From positions 1-64,000 of the forward strand of contig NZ_BCRP01000009.1 in the NCBI RefSeq assembly GCF_001552655.1: 64,000 nt of DNA, written 5' to 3'. This document shows, piece by piece, positions 27,101-35,623 of this stretch. Numbering within the stretch: the first letter of the stretch is position 1; each line of letters begins with the position of its first letter. The translations under genes were made by a program, and so were the position numbers. The notes under the pieces were generated by a model. The model saw nothing but the letters and a program-made list of their open reading frames with translations, ran no database searches and had not been told where the DNA came from. Origin of the DNA: Alicyclobacillus kakegawensis NBRC 103104. Lineage in GTDB: Bacteria > Bacillota > Bacilli > Alicyclobacillales > Alicyclobacillaceae.

Positions 27101-30100
27101 TTAAGGGATTGAAACACGGAGACTGGGTCGAGTTCAACGACATCTACGATCTGTTGTTAGACTGCCTTTAAGGGATTGAAACATCTCTTCGAGGAGGGCG
27201 TTGGTCTTGTCGATACCGTTGTTAGACTGCCTTTAAGGGATTGAAACTAGCCCATGGCCTCAAACCTTATGGTCTAAATTTAACGTTGTTAGACTGCCTT
27301 TAAGGGATTGAAACAACCATCGGCCAGCGTATACACCAGCGGAAAGACCGTTGTTAGACTGCCTTTAAGGGATTGAAACTGGATTGCCTGTGGAAAACCA
27401 GCGGTGGAAACACATAGGGTTGTTAGACTGCCTTTAAGGGATTGAAACGCAGCACCGGCACCGCGCTGACGTTCACGTCGCTCGTTGTTAGACTGCCTTT
27501 AAGGGATTGAAACTCGAGCAGGCACAAGCCCTGCTGAAGGAGGCTGAGTTGTTAGACTGCCTTTAAGGGATTGAAACTCCGTCGGATCTCGCGCAGTCTG
27601 CAGACGATGACAACGGTTGTTAGACTGCCTTTAAGGGATTGAAACTCCACTAGATAAGGGGGAACGTAACTCCGATGGCTGGTTGTTAGACTGCCTTTAA
27701 GGGATTGAAACTCTTCCGTTTCGCATCCGTTGGCGCACGCGCTCGAGTTGTTAGACTGCCTTTAAGGGATTGAAACCCGTACTTGAGATCCACGATGTGA
27801 AGCGTGTCGCCGCGTTGTTAGACTGCCTTTAAGGGATTGAAACGATGAGATACGAGAGCGGAACAAAAGGCGAAGCATTTCAGTTGTTAGACTGCCTTTA
27901 AGGGATTGAAACTCCACCGTCGCAGCCTACAGCAAGGCGAGCAACAGTTGGGTTGTTAGACTGCCTTTAAGGGATTGAAACAGAAACTAACAAGATTTTA
28001 CGATGAAGCAGTACGCGCAGAGTTGTTAGACTGCCTTTAAGGGATTGAAACATGCTGGACGAGAAGCGCCGGAATATACTGCATCTACTAGTTGTTAGAC
28101 TGCCTTTAAGGGATTGAAACAAACAACAAAACGTTGGGAGGTGGTGAACGGATGGCACGTTGTTAGACTGCCTTTAAGGGATTGAAACATCAGCGCCTCC
28201 AGGCCGCTCCCACGATTGCCGTACTCGTTGTTAGACTGCCTTTAAGGGATTGAAACTTATTTCTCGGATGCCCAGGAAGCTTGGGAAGATCCCTGTTGTT
28301 AGACTGCCTTTAAGGGATTGAAACTGCGTAGGATTCCAATGGCGCGCGTCCTGCAACTCGAGTTGTTAGACTGCCTTTAAGGGATTGAAACTCGTATACT
28401 CGGATCGTGCTAAACTAGCAAACGATGGTTGTTAGACTGCCTTTAAGGGATTGAAACCGCGAGTTCTCGTCGTTCATCTTCAGCAGTGAGAAGTTGTTAG
28501 ACTGCCTTTAAGGGATTGAAACCCGCTCTCTAAAGACTCCATGATCCTTTCCAGATCGCGTTGTTAGACTGCCTTTAAGGGATTGAAACATGCCGGCAGC
28601 GCGGCCGTCCTAACCAATAAACTCGTTGTTAGACTGCCTTTAAGGGATTGAAACAACTTCATCCTGACGATGTGCGAACGAAGAAAGAACGTTGTTAGAC
28701 TGCCTTTAAGGGATTGAAACTCGACCCGGAAAGCGGGGAATGGCGCGGAGAAATAGAGTTGTTAGACTGCCTTTAAGGGATTGAAACTCACAAGTTCTCG
28801 AAAAAGTAGTGGCCGCCATCAGTTCGTTGTTAGACTGCCTTTAAGGGATTGAAACTCCGCTCAAATAACTACCCGACCATCATATGGCAGTAGTTGTTAG
28901 ACTGCCTTTAAGGGATTGAAACAAGATGCCAAGGTTTTTCTCCGAGTGGATGGCCCGGTTGTTAGACTGCCTTTAAGGGATTGAAACTACAACGCCCGTA
29001 CTTCACTCTGGTCTACACAAACAAGTTGTTAGACTGCCTTTAAGGGATTGAAACTGTTTGGAAATTCTTTCACAAGCAGACGGCAAGTCGGGTTGTTAGA
29101 CTGCCTTTAAGGGATTGAAACGCAATGGTAAAGGGACACTGGCTGTCGATGATGACACAGTTGTTAGACTGCCTTTAAGGGATTGAAACTTCCATATTCG
29201 CCTTCAAGATGGGCGGCAAGTTCAAGTTGTTAGACTGCCTTTAAGGGATTGAAACTCCCAAACTCACCCAACGATCACTCCTGTCTGTCCGTTGTTAGAC
29301 TGCCTTTAAGGGATTGAAACAAAGCTGCAACTCCGGGGCCGTGGGTGTGGAGACACGGTTGTTAGACTGCCTTTAAGGGATTGAAACCCATACGTGCTTC
29401 GATGTCCACTCTTCCACCTCCTGTTGTTAGACTGCCTTTAAGGGATTGAAACCGTGATGTCCGTGAGGGTTTGGATGCTGTTCAGCGGGCCCCAGGTTGT
29501 TAGACTGCCTTTAAGGGATTGAAACGTTATCGCGCCCAAGAAAGTGGCTGAAGCGACCTGGAGTTGTTAGACTGCCTTTAAGGGATTGAAACCGCAGGCT
29601 CTTCCCAAGATTATTACCCCCGAACGATTCAGTTGTTAGACTGCCTTTAAGGGATTGAAACCACTTTACCGTTGAAGTGATGAATTAGTATGGCCACGTT
29701 GTTAGACTGCCTTTAAGGGATTGAAACACACCAAGGGCATCCAGCTCTTGCGCAGCGTCCTTGGGTTGTTAGACTGCCTTTAAGGGATTGAAACTCCATA
29801 CATCCATCCCGCGCGAAAAATCTCCAGCCTCCCGTTGTTAGACTGCCTTTAAGGGATTGAAACTTCGCGCCTGATAGTGCCCTGACCTTGCTCATCTCCG
29901 TTGTTAGACTGCCTTTAAGGGATTGAAACGCCGACCGTCAAAACCCCAGTCGATGGCCGCATATGCGTGTTGTTAGACTGCCTTTAAGGGATTGAAACGA
30001 ATGTGGGCGTTCAAGTCAATTTCAGGCTCCAGCCTCATGTTGTTAGACTGCCTTTAAGGGATTGAAACAGCTCCTAAACAACTCTTCTAATCCCTCTTCT

Positions 30101-31145
30101 TTTTCACGGTTGTTAGACTGCCTTTAAGGGATTGAAACCACAGGGTGAGCAGCTGCCGGCCGAAGTCGTGTCGGCGCGTTGTTAGACTGCCTTTAAGGGA
30201 TTGAAACGTTGGACAGTTGATTTCACACGTACCCATGCTTTAGTTGTTAGACTGCCTTTAAGGGATTGAAACACGCTTGGAGCAACAAACTTCTCACTCG
30301 TTATAACACACGGGTTGTTAGACTGCCTTTAAGGGATTGAAACTAGGCGGTCACTTTCACGGTGACCGCCGCAAAGCCTCGTTGTTAGACTGCCTTTAAG
30401 GGATTGAAACCGGTCGGTCCCGGCGCGCTTCACCAGATAGCCCATGTGTTGTTAGACTGCCTTTAAGGGATTGAAACGAAGTGGTCAACAGCAATCCCAG
30501 CCAAGCAATGGACGTTGTTAGACTGCCTTTAAGGGATTGAAACTTCTATACGTGTAATCACCTTGTGCAAGTTCCGGCCAGGTTGTTAGACTGCCTTTAA
30601 GGGATTGAAACGTTGTCCTGGAGTGGATATCTTGTCCAATATGAGCTAGTTGTTAGACTGCCTTTAAGGGATTGAAACGCCGAAATCAAATACACGGTCG
30701 GCGCGCTAACCGGGTTGTTAGACTGCCTTTAAGGGATTGAAACGCGGGTACCCCCTTGCGCATCACCGGTCTGTACTCGCGTTGTTAGACTGCCTTTAAG
30801 GGATTGAAACCGCAGGGTGCGGTACTTTGGTGATGGCGTGATCCTGGTTGTTAGACTGCCTTTAAGGGATTGAAACAGGTGACGAAAGACGCAGAACCAC
30901 GGTATTGGATCGGTTGTTAGACTGCCTTTAAGGGATTGAAACATGCCCCTAATCGTTCCTCAATCTCGTCCAGCCAATCCGTTGTTCGACTGCCTTTAAG
31001 GGATTGAAACGCAGGTGAGAACGCATGACCCATGCAACCGAGACGTGTTGTTAGACTGCCTTTAAGGGATTGAAACTGGACAACAAGCTCCGAAGGGTTC
31101 GAAGAACCCAGGAGAGTTATTAGACTGCCTTTAAGGGATTGAAAC
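24137..31145 (+). CRISPR. type I-B CRISPR array, 105 repeats by hand count
   Basis: A 30-bp repeat beginning GTTGTTAGACTGCC and ending GGGATTGAAAC recurs 105 times from 24137 to 31145, separated by 104 spacers of 34-43 bp (hand count). Repeats 1-102 read identical; repeat 103 (30981-31010) has one change (GTTGTTC) and repeat 105 (31116-31145) starts GTTATTAG, so decay is at the distal end. The predicted crRNA handle is AUUGAAAC. Most spacers are unique; one is present twice (26848-26886 and 27578-27615). Several spacers contain a Shine-Dalgarno plus ATG, as expected from phage gene starts. Targets cannot be identified from sequence alone. Confidence 0.99.
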
Positions 31146-31553
31146 ACCCGCATAAGAATGGCGAGTTCGAGATACCATTCAGTTGGTTAGACTACCCTTG
31201 AGCATTCCTGTAATGAAGTAATTCTGAGTTTGAGGCAACAAACAACTCTTGAACTGAACGACGTCATCGCCGGCATATATATTTCAGTCACCTAGCCGTA
31301 CAAGAGAGGCCGTGCAGATCGCACGATGGCCGGCAGTGCTGGTATTGGCGCTGTTTGGTCAGGGAGAGGCTTTTCGCAGCCGTACGCAGCCAAACGCTGT
31401 TGCACATGCTTCCGGCAGGAGGAGTGGGCAGGCTACTAGGCGAAAGAGTAAAAAGAGAATGGGATTCATCCTTGGGCTGAGTTCCTCCGAGCTCGACAAG
31501 CATGGTAAGGGTCCAAGAGAATCCGCCCCAAACCTGGGAAGGAGGCCGCAACC
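31146..31553. other. CRISPR trailer and spacer region before the peroxidase gene
   Basis: About 400 bp without a convincing gene. At 31182-31209 is a decayed repeat (GTTGGTTAGACTACCC). The rest shows a return to higher GC and no clear promoter or terminator. Open frames on both strands here have no domain or good start. Confidence 0.5.
31182..31209 (+). repeat. degenerate terminal CRISPR repeat
   Basis: GTTGGTTAGACTACCCTTGA followed by CATT aligns with the array repeat with several mismatches and one insertion; it lies 36 nt after the last good repeat, the correct spacing for a dead repeat 106. Confidence 0.75.
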
Positions 31554-32045
31554 GTGTCTGTATACGATTTCACCGTCGAACGGATCGACGGGACGCCGCA
31601 GTCGCTCTCGGACTATCGCGGCAAGGTGCTGCTCATTGTCAATGTCGCCAGCCGCTGTGGATTCACGCCGCAGTACGAAGGTTTGCAGGCGCTGTACGAG
31701 GCGCATCAGAAAGAGGGGCTCGAGATTCTCGGTTTCCCTTGCAACCAGTTTGGTGGGCAGGAACCGGGGACGAACGACGAAATCCTGCAGTTTTGCCAGA
31801 CGAACTACCGCGTCAGCTTCCCGATGTTCGCCAAAATTGAGGTGAACGGCAAGAACGCGCATCCTCTCTACCAATACTTGAAGGAGCAAGCAAAGGGCGC
31901 CATGGGGACCGAGGCTATCAAGTGGAATTTCACCAAGTTCTTCGTGGGGAGGGACGGCAGTGTGGTCCGTCGGTATGCCCCCAACACGACGCCGCATGAA
32001 CTGGAGCCGGATGTGGTGGCCGAGTTGGAGAAACCGGCGCCGTAG
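31554..32045 (+). CDS. glutathione peroxidase family thiol peroxidase
   Basis: 163 residues. NVASRCGFTPQY carries the peroxidatic Cys, FPCNQFGGQEP the second motif, and KWNFTKFFVGRDG the Trp-Asn of the catalytic tetrad. Bacterial members usually take electrons from thioredoxin rather than glutathione (family knowledge). GTG 31554 follows AAGGAGGCCGCAACC. Single gene between the CRISPR trailer and a convergent acetyltransferase. Confidence 0.93.
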   Translation: MSVYDFTVERIDGTPQSLSDYRGKVLLIVNVASRCGFTPQYEGLQALYEAHQKEGLEILGFPCNQFGGQEPGTNDEILQFCQTNYRVSFPMFAKIEVNGKNAHPLYQYLKEQAKGAMGTEAIKWNFTKFFVGRDGSVVRRYAPNTTPHELEPDVVAELEKPAP

Positions 32046-32083
32046 CCAGGAGACGGCATGGCGCGGCGGGGCTTGCCCCTGTC

Positions 32084-32485
32084 TCACCGCTGCCTGGGCA
32101 GCACCCAGGCGTTGTCCGCCTTGTGAAAGCCGACATGGGGGTAATAGGTCATCGCGCCGGGCGACGACAACAGCACCAACGACACTTCTTCCCCCAGTTC
32201 ACCCTGCACGGTCTGCAGCAGCCCCTTGCCGATGCCCTGTTTCTGGTAGTCCGCGTCCACGGCGAGGTCGGTGAGGAAGCAGTAGAACCGGAAGTCGGTC
32301 AGGGCGCGGGCGATGCCGACGAGTCGACCGTTGTCGCGGGCGGTGACGAGCAAATCGGTGTGCTTGAGCATAAACTCAATCCGCTCGGTATCTTGATACG
32401 GCCGCCGCAGCCCCGATGTGCGATAAACGCGGATGGCTTCTTCAACCGTTACAGGTCCGTTGACCTCGAATGCGATGTCGGCCAT
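32084..32485 (-). CDS. GNAT family N-acetyltransferase
   Basis: 133 residues. The acetyl-CoA motif is LTDLAVDADYQKQGIGKGLLQTV, with the typical late element MTYYPHVGFHKADNAWVL. ATG 32485 has GGAGGTGA 8 nt upstream; 39 further codons are open upstream but Arg-rich and without a site. Substrate unknown. Similar proteins acetylate small amines or protein N-termini. Confidence 0.85.
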   Translation of the reverse strand: MADIAFEVNGPVTVEEAIRVYRTSGLRRPYQDTERIEFMLKHTDLLVTARDNGRLVGIARALTDFRFYCFLTDLAVDADYQKQGIGKGLLQTVQGELGEEVSLVLLSSPGAMTYYPHVGFHKADNAWVLPRQR

Positions 32486-32672
32486 GGGCCGCTCACCTCC
32501 GTGTGCGCCAAAGCAATGTCGAAGCCATGAGGTGGCAAGTACCTTGTCTGGATAAGATGCCGGTGTCTGTCTCCGCCGACAGGATCGCCGCTGCTCACGC
32601 AATCGTCCGGGGCCCGCTGGCGTCGCGCCTGCGCTCGGTCGGCGCCGGACGCAAGAGAGTGCCCCTTGGAGC

Positions 32673-33497
32673 TCAGACCGGGAGCGACTGACTGAACTGG
32701 CGGGATCGCTCCGCGGCCGCGTGCAGGGCCTTGCCCAGCAGGTGGTGCACTTCGCCGGTGCGCATCACTTCCAGCCCGGCAAAGGTGGTGCCGCCCGGTG
32801 AGGTGACGCGGCGGCGCAGTTCGCCGGGGCTCAGGCCCCACTCGGACAGGGTACGAGCGGTGCCAATCAACGTCTGCAACAGGAGGCGGCGGGCGAGTTC
32901 CGCCTCGAAGCCCAGCGAGATGGCCGCTTCCTCCATCGCCTCCAGCAGGTAGCAGAGGAAGCCGGGCCCGCTGCCGGAGACCGCGGTCGCCGCGTCCATC
33001 AGCGACTCGGGGATCTCGGCCACCTCCCCGAGCTGGCTGAGGAGCAGGAGGACGTCCTGCTTGTCGGCGTTCGTCACGCCCTCGCCGAAGGTCACGGTGG
33101 TCATGCCGGCGAGCACGGAGACGGGGATGTTGGGCATCGTGCGAATGGGGCAGACCTTGCCTTGGCTCTGCTGTCGCAGGCGGGCAATCGGAATCCCAGC
33201 GGCGAAGGACAACAGCAGCTGCCCGTGCAGGTGCGGCGCGACCGCCGCCAGGGCGCCGTCCACGTCGCTTGGCTTGGTGGCCACGACGACGAGCCGGGCG
33301 GACGCGGCCTCGTTCAGTGATTCGGCCACGCGCACACCGTACTCCTGCGCGAGGCGGGCCAGCCGCTCCCGGTTGCTGCGGTTGGTGACGGCAATCTGGT
33401 GGGGCGGCACGGTATGCGTCTCCGTCACGCCGCGAATGAACGCTTCGGCCATGGATCCTGCCCCAATGACGAATATCTCCCCGCTCCAGGTGTTCAT
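32673..33497 (-). CDS. proC: pyrroline-5-carboxylate reductase
   Basis: 274 residues; last step of proline synthesis, NAD(P)H-dependent. The Rossmann start EIFVIGAGSMAEAFIRGV, RTMPNIPVSVLAGMT, AVSGSGPGFLCYLLEAM and the signature VTSPGGTTFAGLEVM are all present. ATG 33497 follows GGAGGGAGAATC. A proline-type T-box leader lies directly upstream, so expression should rise when uncharged tRNA(Pro) accumulates. No proBA genes are in the window. Confidence 0.94.
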   Translation of the reverse strand: MNTWSGEIFVIGAGSMAEAFIRGVTETHTVPPHQIAVTNRSNRERLARLAQEYGVRVAESLNEAASARLVVVATKPSDVDGALAAVAPHLHGQLLLSFAAGIPIARLRQQSQGKVCPIRTMPNIPVSVLAGMTTVTFGEGVTNADKQDVLLLLSQLGEVAEIPESLMDAATAVSGSGPGFLCYLLEAMEEAAISLGFEAELARRLLLQTLIGTARTLSEWGLSPGELRRRVTSPGGTTFAGLEVMRTGEVHHLLGKALHAAAERSRQFSQSLPV

Positions 33498-33540
33498 GAT
33501 TCTCCCTCCGTTTGTCCGCTTTTCGCTCTCTGCCTGCATC

Positions 33541-33826
33541 AAAAAAGCCCTCGCCGCCTGCCGGTCTGGCAGGGGCGAGAGCTATCTCCCGCGGTACCAC
33601 CCTGATTCGCGCCGCCCAGAGGGTGTTCAGGGCCTAACAGTCACCACGTCAGGCGGGCGCCTCATTGTCGCAGATATCGGTGCGATCCGGACACCTTATG
33701 GGGGTGTCAGCTCGAAAGGTGGGTTCGTTCCGGTCCGTGACAGGACGGCTTTCAGCCGCTGACCGTCCCTCTCTGAGTCCGTTGTCCGGAACTACTGGCC
33801 TTCGTCGTCGCCGTAATGATTCGATT
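33541..33826 (-). promoter_or_regulatory. T-box leader of proC, probable proline specifier
   Basis: Read on the minus strand, the 14-nt T-box AGGGTGGTACCGCG (33590-33603) lies before a strong terminator (GCTCTCGCC...GGCGAGGGC and six T, ending at 33541). Upstream are the Stem I elements: AGTA opposite GAA, TTCCGG pairing with CCGGAA, and the AGAGAGG / GGCTGAAAGCC distal part. The triplet directly after GAA is CCC, a proline codon, which fits proC. The T-box is read directly; the specifier is my alignment and less certain. Confidence 0.9.
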
Positions 33827-33833
33827 GGGGATG

Positions 33834-33862
33834 ATTATACACGCAGTTTCGACACATGGCAA
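33834..33862 (-). promoter_or_regulatory. sigma-A promoter of the T-box-proC unit
   Basis: Minus-strand TTGCCA, 17-bp spacer, TATAAT (33834-33839); the start site falls just before the T-box Stem I. Confidence 0.65.
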
Positions 33863-33924
33863 GACGGTCAAGACGGTTTGGATTTGACTTCGGTCCAATT
33901 CCATGGTAAGGTAGGGCCTGTCGG

Positions 33925-34000
33925 CGCGGGGTGGAGCAGTCGGCAGCTCGTCGGGCTCATAACCCGAAGGTCGCAGGTTCGAGTCCTGCCCCCGCAACCA
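33925..34000 (+). tRNA. initiator tRNA-fMet (CAT)
   Basis: 76 nt with encoded CCA. Acceptor CGCGGGG pairs with CCCCGCA, leaving the C1-A72 mismatch of initiators; the anticodon loop is CTCATAA on a stem with three G-C pairs (GGG/CCC), the other initiator mark; the T-arm has GGTTCGAGTCC. Confidence 0.95.
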
Positions 34001-34010
34001 AACAACAGAT

Positions 34011-34045
34011 CGGTCCGGATCGCACGCGCGAGCCGGACCGTTCTC
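34011..34045 (+). terminator. hairpin after tRNA-fMet, probable terminator
   Basis: CGGTCCGG (34011-34018) and CCGGACCG (34033-34040) form an 8-bp perfect stem followed by a short TT-rich tail. Confidence 0.5.
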
Positions 34046-34068
34046 GTATGCAGCGGGATACAAGCCCG

Positions 34069-34356
34069 CTAGAGCGGACGCTGCAAGATGGACGGGCGGC
34101 CGTCGCGTTCGACGTGGCAGATGACGAGGTGCATCTGGCCGTCGATGAGGATGGGGCGGCCGGCTAAAATGTCACCGCGTGGCATGATGGACAAAGTCCA
34201 GCCGGTGGGCAGCTTGGCCTCCAACTCTTCCAACTGCGCGTCGTCCAGTTCGGTGCCGGTGACCGGCGGTATGTATCCTTCCGCATAGGAATACCAGATT
34301 TGCCGCAGGGTCTCCAACGCTTCCGAAACCTCAAGGACATGGGAAACAGGCAGCAT
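34069..34356 (-). CDS. small hypothetical protein
   Basis: 95 residues from ATG 34356, with GGAGGTGCGCAG just upstream. Acidic helical first half (VSEALETLRQIWYSYAEGY, DDAQLEELEAKLP), then a beta-rich part (GWTLSIMPRGDILAGRPILIDGQMHLVICHVERDG). No signal peptide, membrane segment or known motif. The open frame reaches 34470, but the extra residues are not convincing. Confidence 0.6.
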   Translation of the reverse strand: MLPVSHVLEVSEALETLRQIWYSYAEGYIPPVTGTELDDAQLEELEAKLPTGWTLSIMPRGDILAGRPILIDGQMHLVICHVERDGRPSILQRPL

Positions 34357-34590
34357 CTGCGCACCTCCGCAGGGTTCTTCGGACGCGGCCCGTCGACAGA
34401 TAAGGGGGGTTGCCTGCCACGCCCGGAATTCAGGTCTATCCCCAGTCTTGCCGGTTTTGTTCGGATTCAATCAATCTGCCAGGCGAGGTTGAGAGATTGC
34501 AGGCATGGGCGGGGGAGTGGAGGCTGTGGAAAGCCCGCGGCCGGTCTTCGCGCCGCGGGCTGTCGAGGTTGTCTCTGTACATCGGGATGT

Positions 34591-34890
34591 TCACCATTCT
34601 TTCTTTTTATCGTTCGGGGTTAACCGTCGCACAATGTGCCAGCCGCCTATGGCGACCGATGCGGCCAGCACGCCGTTGAGCAGCAGCACCGCCCACCCGA
34701 CGCTGGTGGTTGGCAGAGGGGTGGTGATGGCGAGAAACAAAGCCTCTCCGACCACGAGAGCCAGCAGTTTGGTCGGTATCCTGCGCAGTCCGGGCAAGTC
34801 TTTGAGCAATTGGACGATGAGCAGCACGGCTGCGCTGGCGCCACCTATCGTGTGAATGGAATCTACGGAGAAGAGCGAGACATCGTACAT
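34591..34890 (-). CDS. small membrane protein, holin-like
   Basis: 99 residues from ATG 34890, with GAGAAGGTGG upstream. Three hydrophobic segments (about 15-30, 42-60, 66-85) and a charged tail (RRLTPNDKKKEW) give a small phage-holin-like layout, and the line ALVVGEALFLAITTP...LLNGVLAASVAIGGWHIV recalls holin families. The resemblance is weak, no endolysin is adjacent, and I do not name a function. A terminator hairpin lies between its possible -10 and its start (34934-34965). Confidence 0.6.
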   Translation of the reverse strand: MYDVSLFSVDSIHTIGGASAAVLLIVQLLKDLPGLRRIPTKLLALVVGEALFLAITTPLPTTSVGWAVLLLNGVLAASVAIGGWHIVRRLTPNDKKKEW

Positions 34891-34933
34891 ACACACCACC
34901 TTCTCGCGTTGATGTCCCGTGCCGTCCGGGGCC

Positions 34934-34965
34934 AAAAAACGCCCTGGTGTCGGACACGGGCGTTT
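34934..34965 (-). terminator. intrinsic terminator/attenuator upstream of the holin-like gene
   Basis: On the minus strand AAACGCCC, 13-nt loop, GGGCGTTT and six T. It either ends transcription from the upstream small gene or attenuates the holin-like gene whose start is 44 nt further on. A -10-like TATAAT lies at 35015-35020. Confidence 0.65.
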
Positions 34966-35044
34966 CATGCTTGGCATCGACGGACGCTTGCGTCGATTTA
35001 TTGAATTTGTAATTATTATAGATTGGGAATTTCGGATGTACAGC

Positions 35045-35158
35045 TATCCGGAGTATGATTCATAGGGAATATCCCGGGTATTGCCAAGCCTCGCCCTATC
35101 CCTACAAACGGGTGCCAGCGGTGGAGGAATGTTCCGGATAAGGGCCCCTATGAATCAT
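35045..35158. repeat. two crossed inverted repeats (pseudoknot topology)
   Basis: Left arms TATCCGGA (35045-35052) and ATGATTCATAGGG (35055-35067); right arms TCCGGATA (35133-35140) and CCCTATGAATCAT (35146-35158). Each pair is a perfect inverted repeat, but the order is A-B-A'-B', so they cross. The right arm overlaps the 3' end of the next gene. Confidence 0.6.
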
Positions 35159-35474
35159 GACGATAGTGGCGCCGACTTTGGGCGTGCGGCTGCAGAGAGG
35201 CGCCGCTGGCGTGTCGTTCGTCAGGCAGGGAGACGATGGTGCTCTCGTCCTTAGTGCAGATGCAAAAGCGTGTGCCTTGGCGCGAAGTGTAGACAGCACA
35301 GACCGGGCTGCCGTTGGTGAGCGCCAGATCATTTTCGAGCTGCGCCGCTTCGTCCAGGTCTCCCCAGTCCCCCTGCATGTATCGGGAAAATGCCCGTACC
35401 AAGTCGTCCGTGTCGATGTCGTCATGCGCCAGAACGGCGCGTGTCCAACGTATCCTCCCGATAGGGAACAGCAC
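35148..35474 (-). CDS. small hypothetical protein of the GDWG plasmid-type family
   Basis: 108 residues. VLFPIGRIRWTRAVLAH, then FSRYMQGDWGDLDEAAQLENDLAL, AVYTSRQGTRFCICTKDE and TIVSLPDE match a small protein type I remember from plasmids and islands, often mis-annotated as a restriction subunit; its function is unknown. GTG 35474 has GGAGGGGTAAGG directly upstream. The same frame is open much further upstream across the MFS gene, which is a shadow. The tail after LPDE is Ser/His/Arg-rich and not part of the family core. Confidence 0.65.
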   Translation of the reverse strand: MLFPIGRIRWTRAVLAHDDIDTDDLVRAFSRYMQGDWGDLDEAAQLENDLALTNGSPVCAVYTSRQGTRFCICTKDESTIVSLPDERHASGASLQPHAQSRRHYRHDS

Positions 35475-35623
35475 CCTTACCCCTCCAACCCCTAGGAGAT
35501 TGATGTCACGTTCTTTCGATTCGCTGCCGGCAGCCCATTTCCTGCTCAAACTGACTGAAATTTTCCGGGTATCCGCGGGATTTCGTACAGGCTTGCCGCG
35601 ACACCCGCGCAAGGGCGGATGGT

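Noticed and set aside
24137-31145. Self-targeting spacers against genes in this window
   Set aside because: I saw none while reading, but I did not compare all 104 spacers with both strands exhaustively, so I make no claim; a BLASTN of spacers against the genome would decide.
25211-31153. Minus-strand frames in the array with repeated FQSLKGSLTT peptides
   Set aside because: They are translations of the CRISPR repeat read backwards; no start signals and they disappear where spacers contain stops.
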